Shown here in pieces: positions 24,554 to 25,218 of a stretch of DNA of 25,218 nucleotides. A program made the translations under genes and the position numbers. Numbering within the stretch: position 1 is the stretch's first letter; each line of letters starts with the position of its first letter. A model generated the notes under the pieces. It was given only the letters and a program-made list of their open reading frames with translations, was not told the origin of the DNA and did no database searches. The DNA is from JAPXSY01 sp033812795 (GTDB lineage Bacteria; Verrucomicrobiota; Kiritimatiellia; RFP12; UBA1067): the NCBI GenBank assembly GCA_033812795.1, contig JAPXSY010000047.1, positions 1 to 25,218 of the forward strand, read 5' to 3'.

Positions 24554-24632
24554 AAAAAGAGCCGTTGAACGGGTAGAATTCTAGCAAAGCCCCGTAAACA
24601 TTGGGTTTTGCGGTGCGCCCGACGCTCTTTTT
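24554..24632 (+). other. Branched inverted-repeat structure after the SDR gene
   Basis: AAAAAGAGC (24554-24562) pairs perfectly with GCTCTTTTT (24624-24632). Inside lie CCGTT/AACGG at 24562-24572 and GCAAAGCCC (24584-24592) pairing with GGGTTTTGC (24603-24611). Together these can fold as a multibranch RNA of 79 bases ending in a T-run, 5 bases after the SDR stop. It may be a terminator for SDR, read in either direction, or a small structured RNA. The stretch 24633-24741 beyond it shows nothing further. Confidence 0.45.
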
Positions 24633-24741
24633 GATCTCTTCGTCCCAGCACTTCATCGCACCCCTTCGTCGCAAGCGCAATCGACTGAGTTTTGGAGACC
24701 GGTGCGTATGCGGGACGCCCGCTTCTCCCGTCAGACCTTAT

Positions 24742-24838
24742 GTCGACCCGCGACCCGCGACGAGCGACCTGCGGTGTCGGAAACGCGGGCGTCCCTGTCG
24801 AATGTCGCGGGTCGAATGTCGCGGGTCGCGGGTCGACG
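24742..24838. repeat. Heptamer arrays forming a 20-bp perfect inverted repeat
   Basis: Left arm: heptamers CGACCCG, CGACCCG, CGACGAG, CGACCTG from 24744 to 24771. Right side: GTCGAAT, GTCGCGG, GTCGAAT, GTCGCGG, GTCGCGG, GTCGACG from 24797 to 24838. The segment 24742-24761 is the exact reverse complement of 24818-24837 (20 of 20), enclosing 56 bases. It is intergenic; an open frame crosses it but only as repeat translation. Confidence 0.8.
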
Positions 24839-24840
24839 TT

Positions 24841-24882
24841 CCCGATCCCGATAGCGATCCCGACCCCGACTCCGATGTGGAT
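24841..24882. repeat. CCCGAT-type hexamer array
   Basis: Seven consecutive hexamers: CCCGAT, CCCGAT, AGCGAT, CCCGAC, CCCGAC, TCCGAT, GTGGAT. Read through, it would give a Pro/Asp/Ser dipeptide repeat, which is what makes a spurious open frame here. The array directly follows the heptamer inverted repeat and matches the short run at 35-52. The stretch 24883-24996 beyond it shows nothing recognisable. Confidence 0.7.
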
Positions 24883-24996
24883 GAAACCCAGAAACCCGAA
24901 ATCTGAAATACAGCGGTAAGCGGGTCAACATCCGTGCCTGAAGGCAAGAATGGCCTTCGCATGCGTTGAAAGCACACCGCGTGGATCGCGGGTATA

Positions 24997-25218
24997 CCTG
25001 ATTCGAGGGCAAGGGGAATTGGCGGAGAGGGGGGGATTGCCGGTCGGCTGCGCCTCCCTGCCGCACGCTTCGGTGCGGCCCCTGCCTGCTGCGCAGGCGG
25101 TCGAACCCGGGGGTTCTCATCCCCCCCCCTCCTGATTCGAGGGCAAGGGGAATTGGCGGAGAGGGGGGGATTGCCGGTCGGCTGCGCCTCCCTGCCGCAC
25201 GCTTCGGTGCGGCCCCTG
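24997..25218 (-). repeat. 134-bp tandem repeat resembling an interrupted tRNA-Ser 3' end
   Basis: 24997-25084 and 25131-25218 are identical over 88 bases with a period of 134; the second copy runs off the window. On the minus strand each unit reads AATCCCCCCCTCTCCGCCA, which is the 3' half of a T-arm, an acceptor strand CCTCTCC, a G discriminator and CCA, as in tRNA-Ser. The matching GGGTTCGA lies 63 bases away, separated by a palindrome-rich block (25038-25100) with stems GCCGCAC/GTGCGGC and GCCTGC/GCAGGC. The outer G-run and C-run (25024-25037 and 25120-25133) can pair too. No complete tRNA is present. Confidence 0.7.

Noticed and set aside
24601..24906. Open frame ending in a Pro-Asp-Ser repeat after the SDR gene
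   Set aside because: The repeat translation comes from the CCCGAT hexamer array; no ribosome-binding site, and it overlaps the inverted-repeat structures.
24997..25218. A functional tRNA-Ser gene on the minus strand
   Set aside because: Only acceptor 3' strand, CCA and T-arm pieces are present; D-arm and anticodon arm are absent and the T-arm is split by 63 bases.
24997..25218. CRISPR array
   Set aside because: Only two copies at a 134-base period with long identical units, no spacer-like variable segments and no cas genes.

Overview
The window is GC-rich bacterial DNA with tightly packed genes. It most resembles a Kiritimatiellota/Lentisphaerae/Verrucomicrobia-type (PVC) organism. The grounds are a secreted SUMF1-domain protein with an N-terminal Ig-like domain, a Bacteroidetes/PVC-style topoisomerase IV pair, and large secreted carbohydrate-active enzymes with no SusC/SusD pair. 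This placement is an inference from gene style, since no rRNA or marker set is present.

Layout. (1) 1-3565, plus strand: NAD kinase, phosphomannomutase/phosphoglucomutase and galactokinase, closely spaced as a housekeeping and sugar-phosphate operon. (2) 3589-9817, minus strand: ispD, a metallophosphoesterase, an exported cyclophilin, parE and parC, read in that order from a good sigma70-like promoter upstream of ispD. parE and parC overlap by 4 bases. (3) 10072-23656: a sugar (probably fructan) utilisation locus. A GntR-HTH/LacI-type regulator on the minus strand is divergent from a plus-strand operon. That operon holds a compact FGGY-family sugar kinase, an MFS sugar porter, a broken or chimeric small secreted ORF, a SUMF1-domain protein, a 79-residue secreted peptide, a sialate-O-acetylesterase-GH32 fusion, a second GH32-like propeller protein and a 1147-residue multidomain enzyme. 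A perfect 12+12 palindrome in the divergent gap covers a TTGACA/TGTAAT promoter and is the likely operator. (4) 23657-24549: an SDR oxidoreductase with its own promoter. (5) 24550-25218: no gene, but rich in structure. It holds a branched inverted repeat, a heptamer-built 20-bp inverted repeat, a hexamer CCCGAT array, and a 134-bp tandem repeat that looks like an interrupted antisense tRNA-Ser 3' end.

How the genes fit together. Secreted enzymes would deacetylate and cleave a fructan-type glycan. The MFS porter would import the released sugar and the kinase phosphorylate it. The regulator would repress until an inducing sugar binds its LacI-like domain. The locus shows signs of recent rearrangement: a 72-bp relic of the MFS gene lies between the two GH32-type genes and now supplies the start context of the second, and the gene directly after the intact MFS gene looks truncated.

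No phage, CRISPR array, intact transposon or rRNA was seen. Motif positions were derived by hand from the translation. Family calls rest on motif recognition, not database searches.
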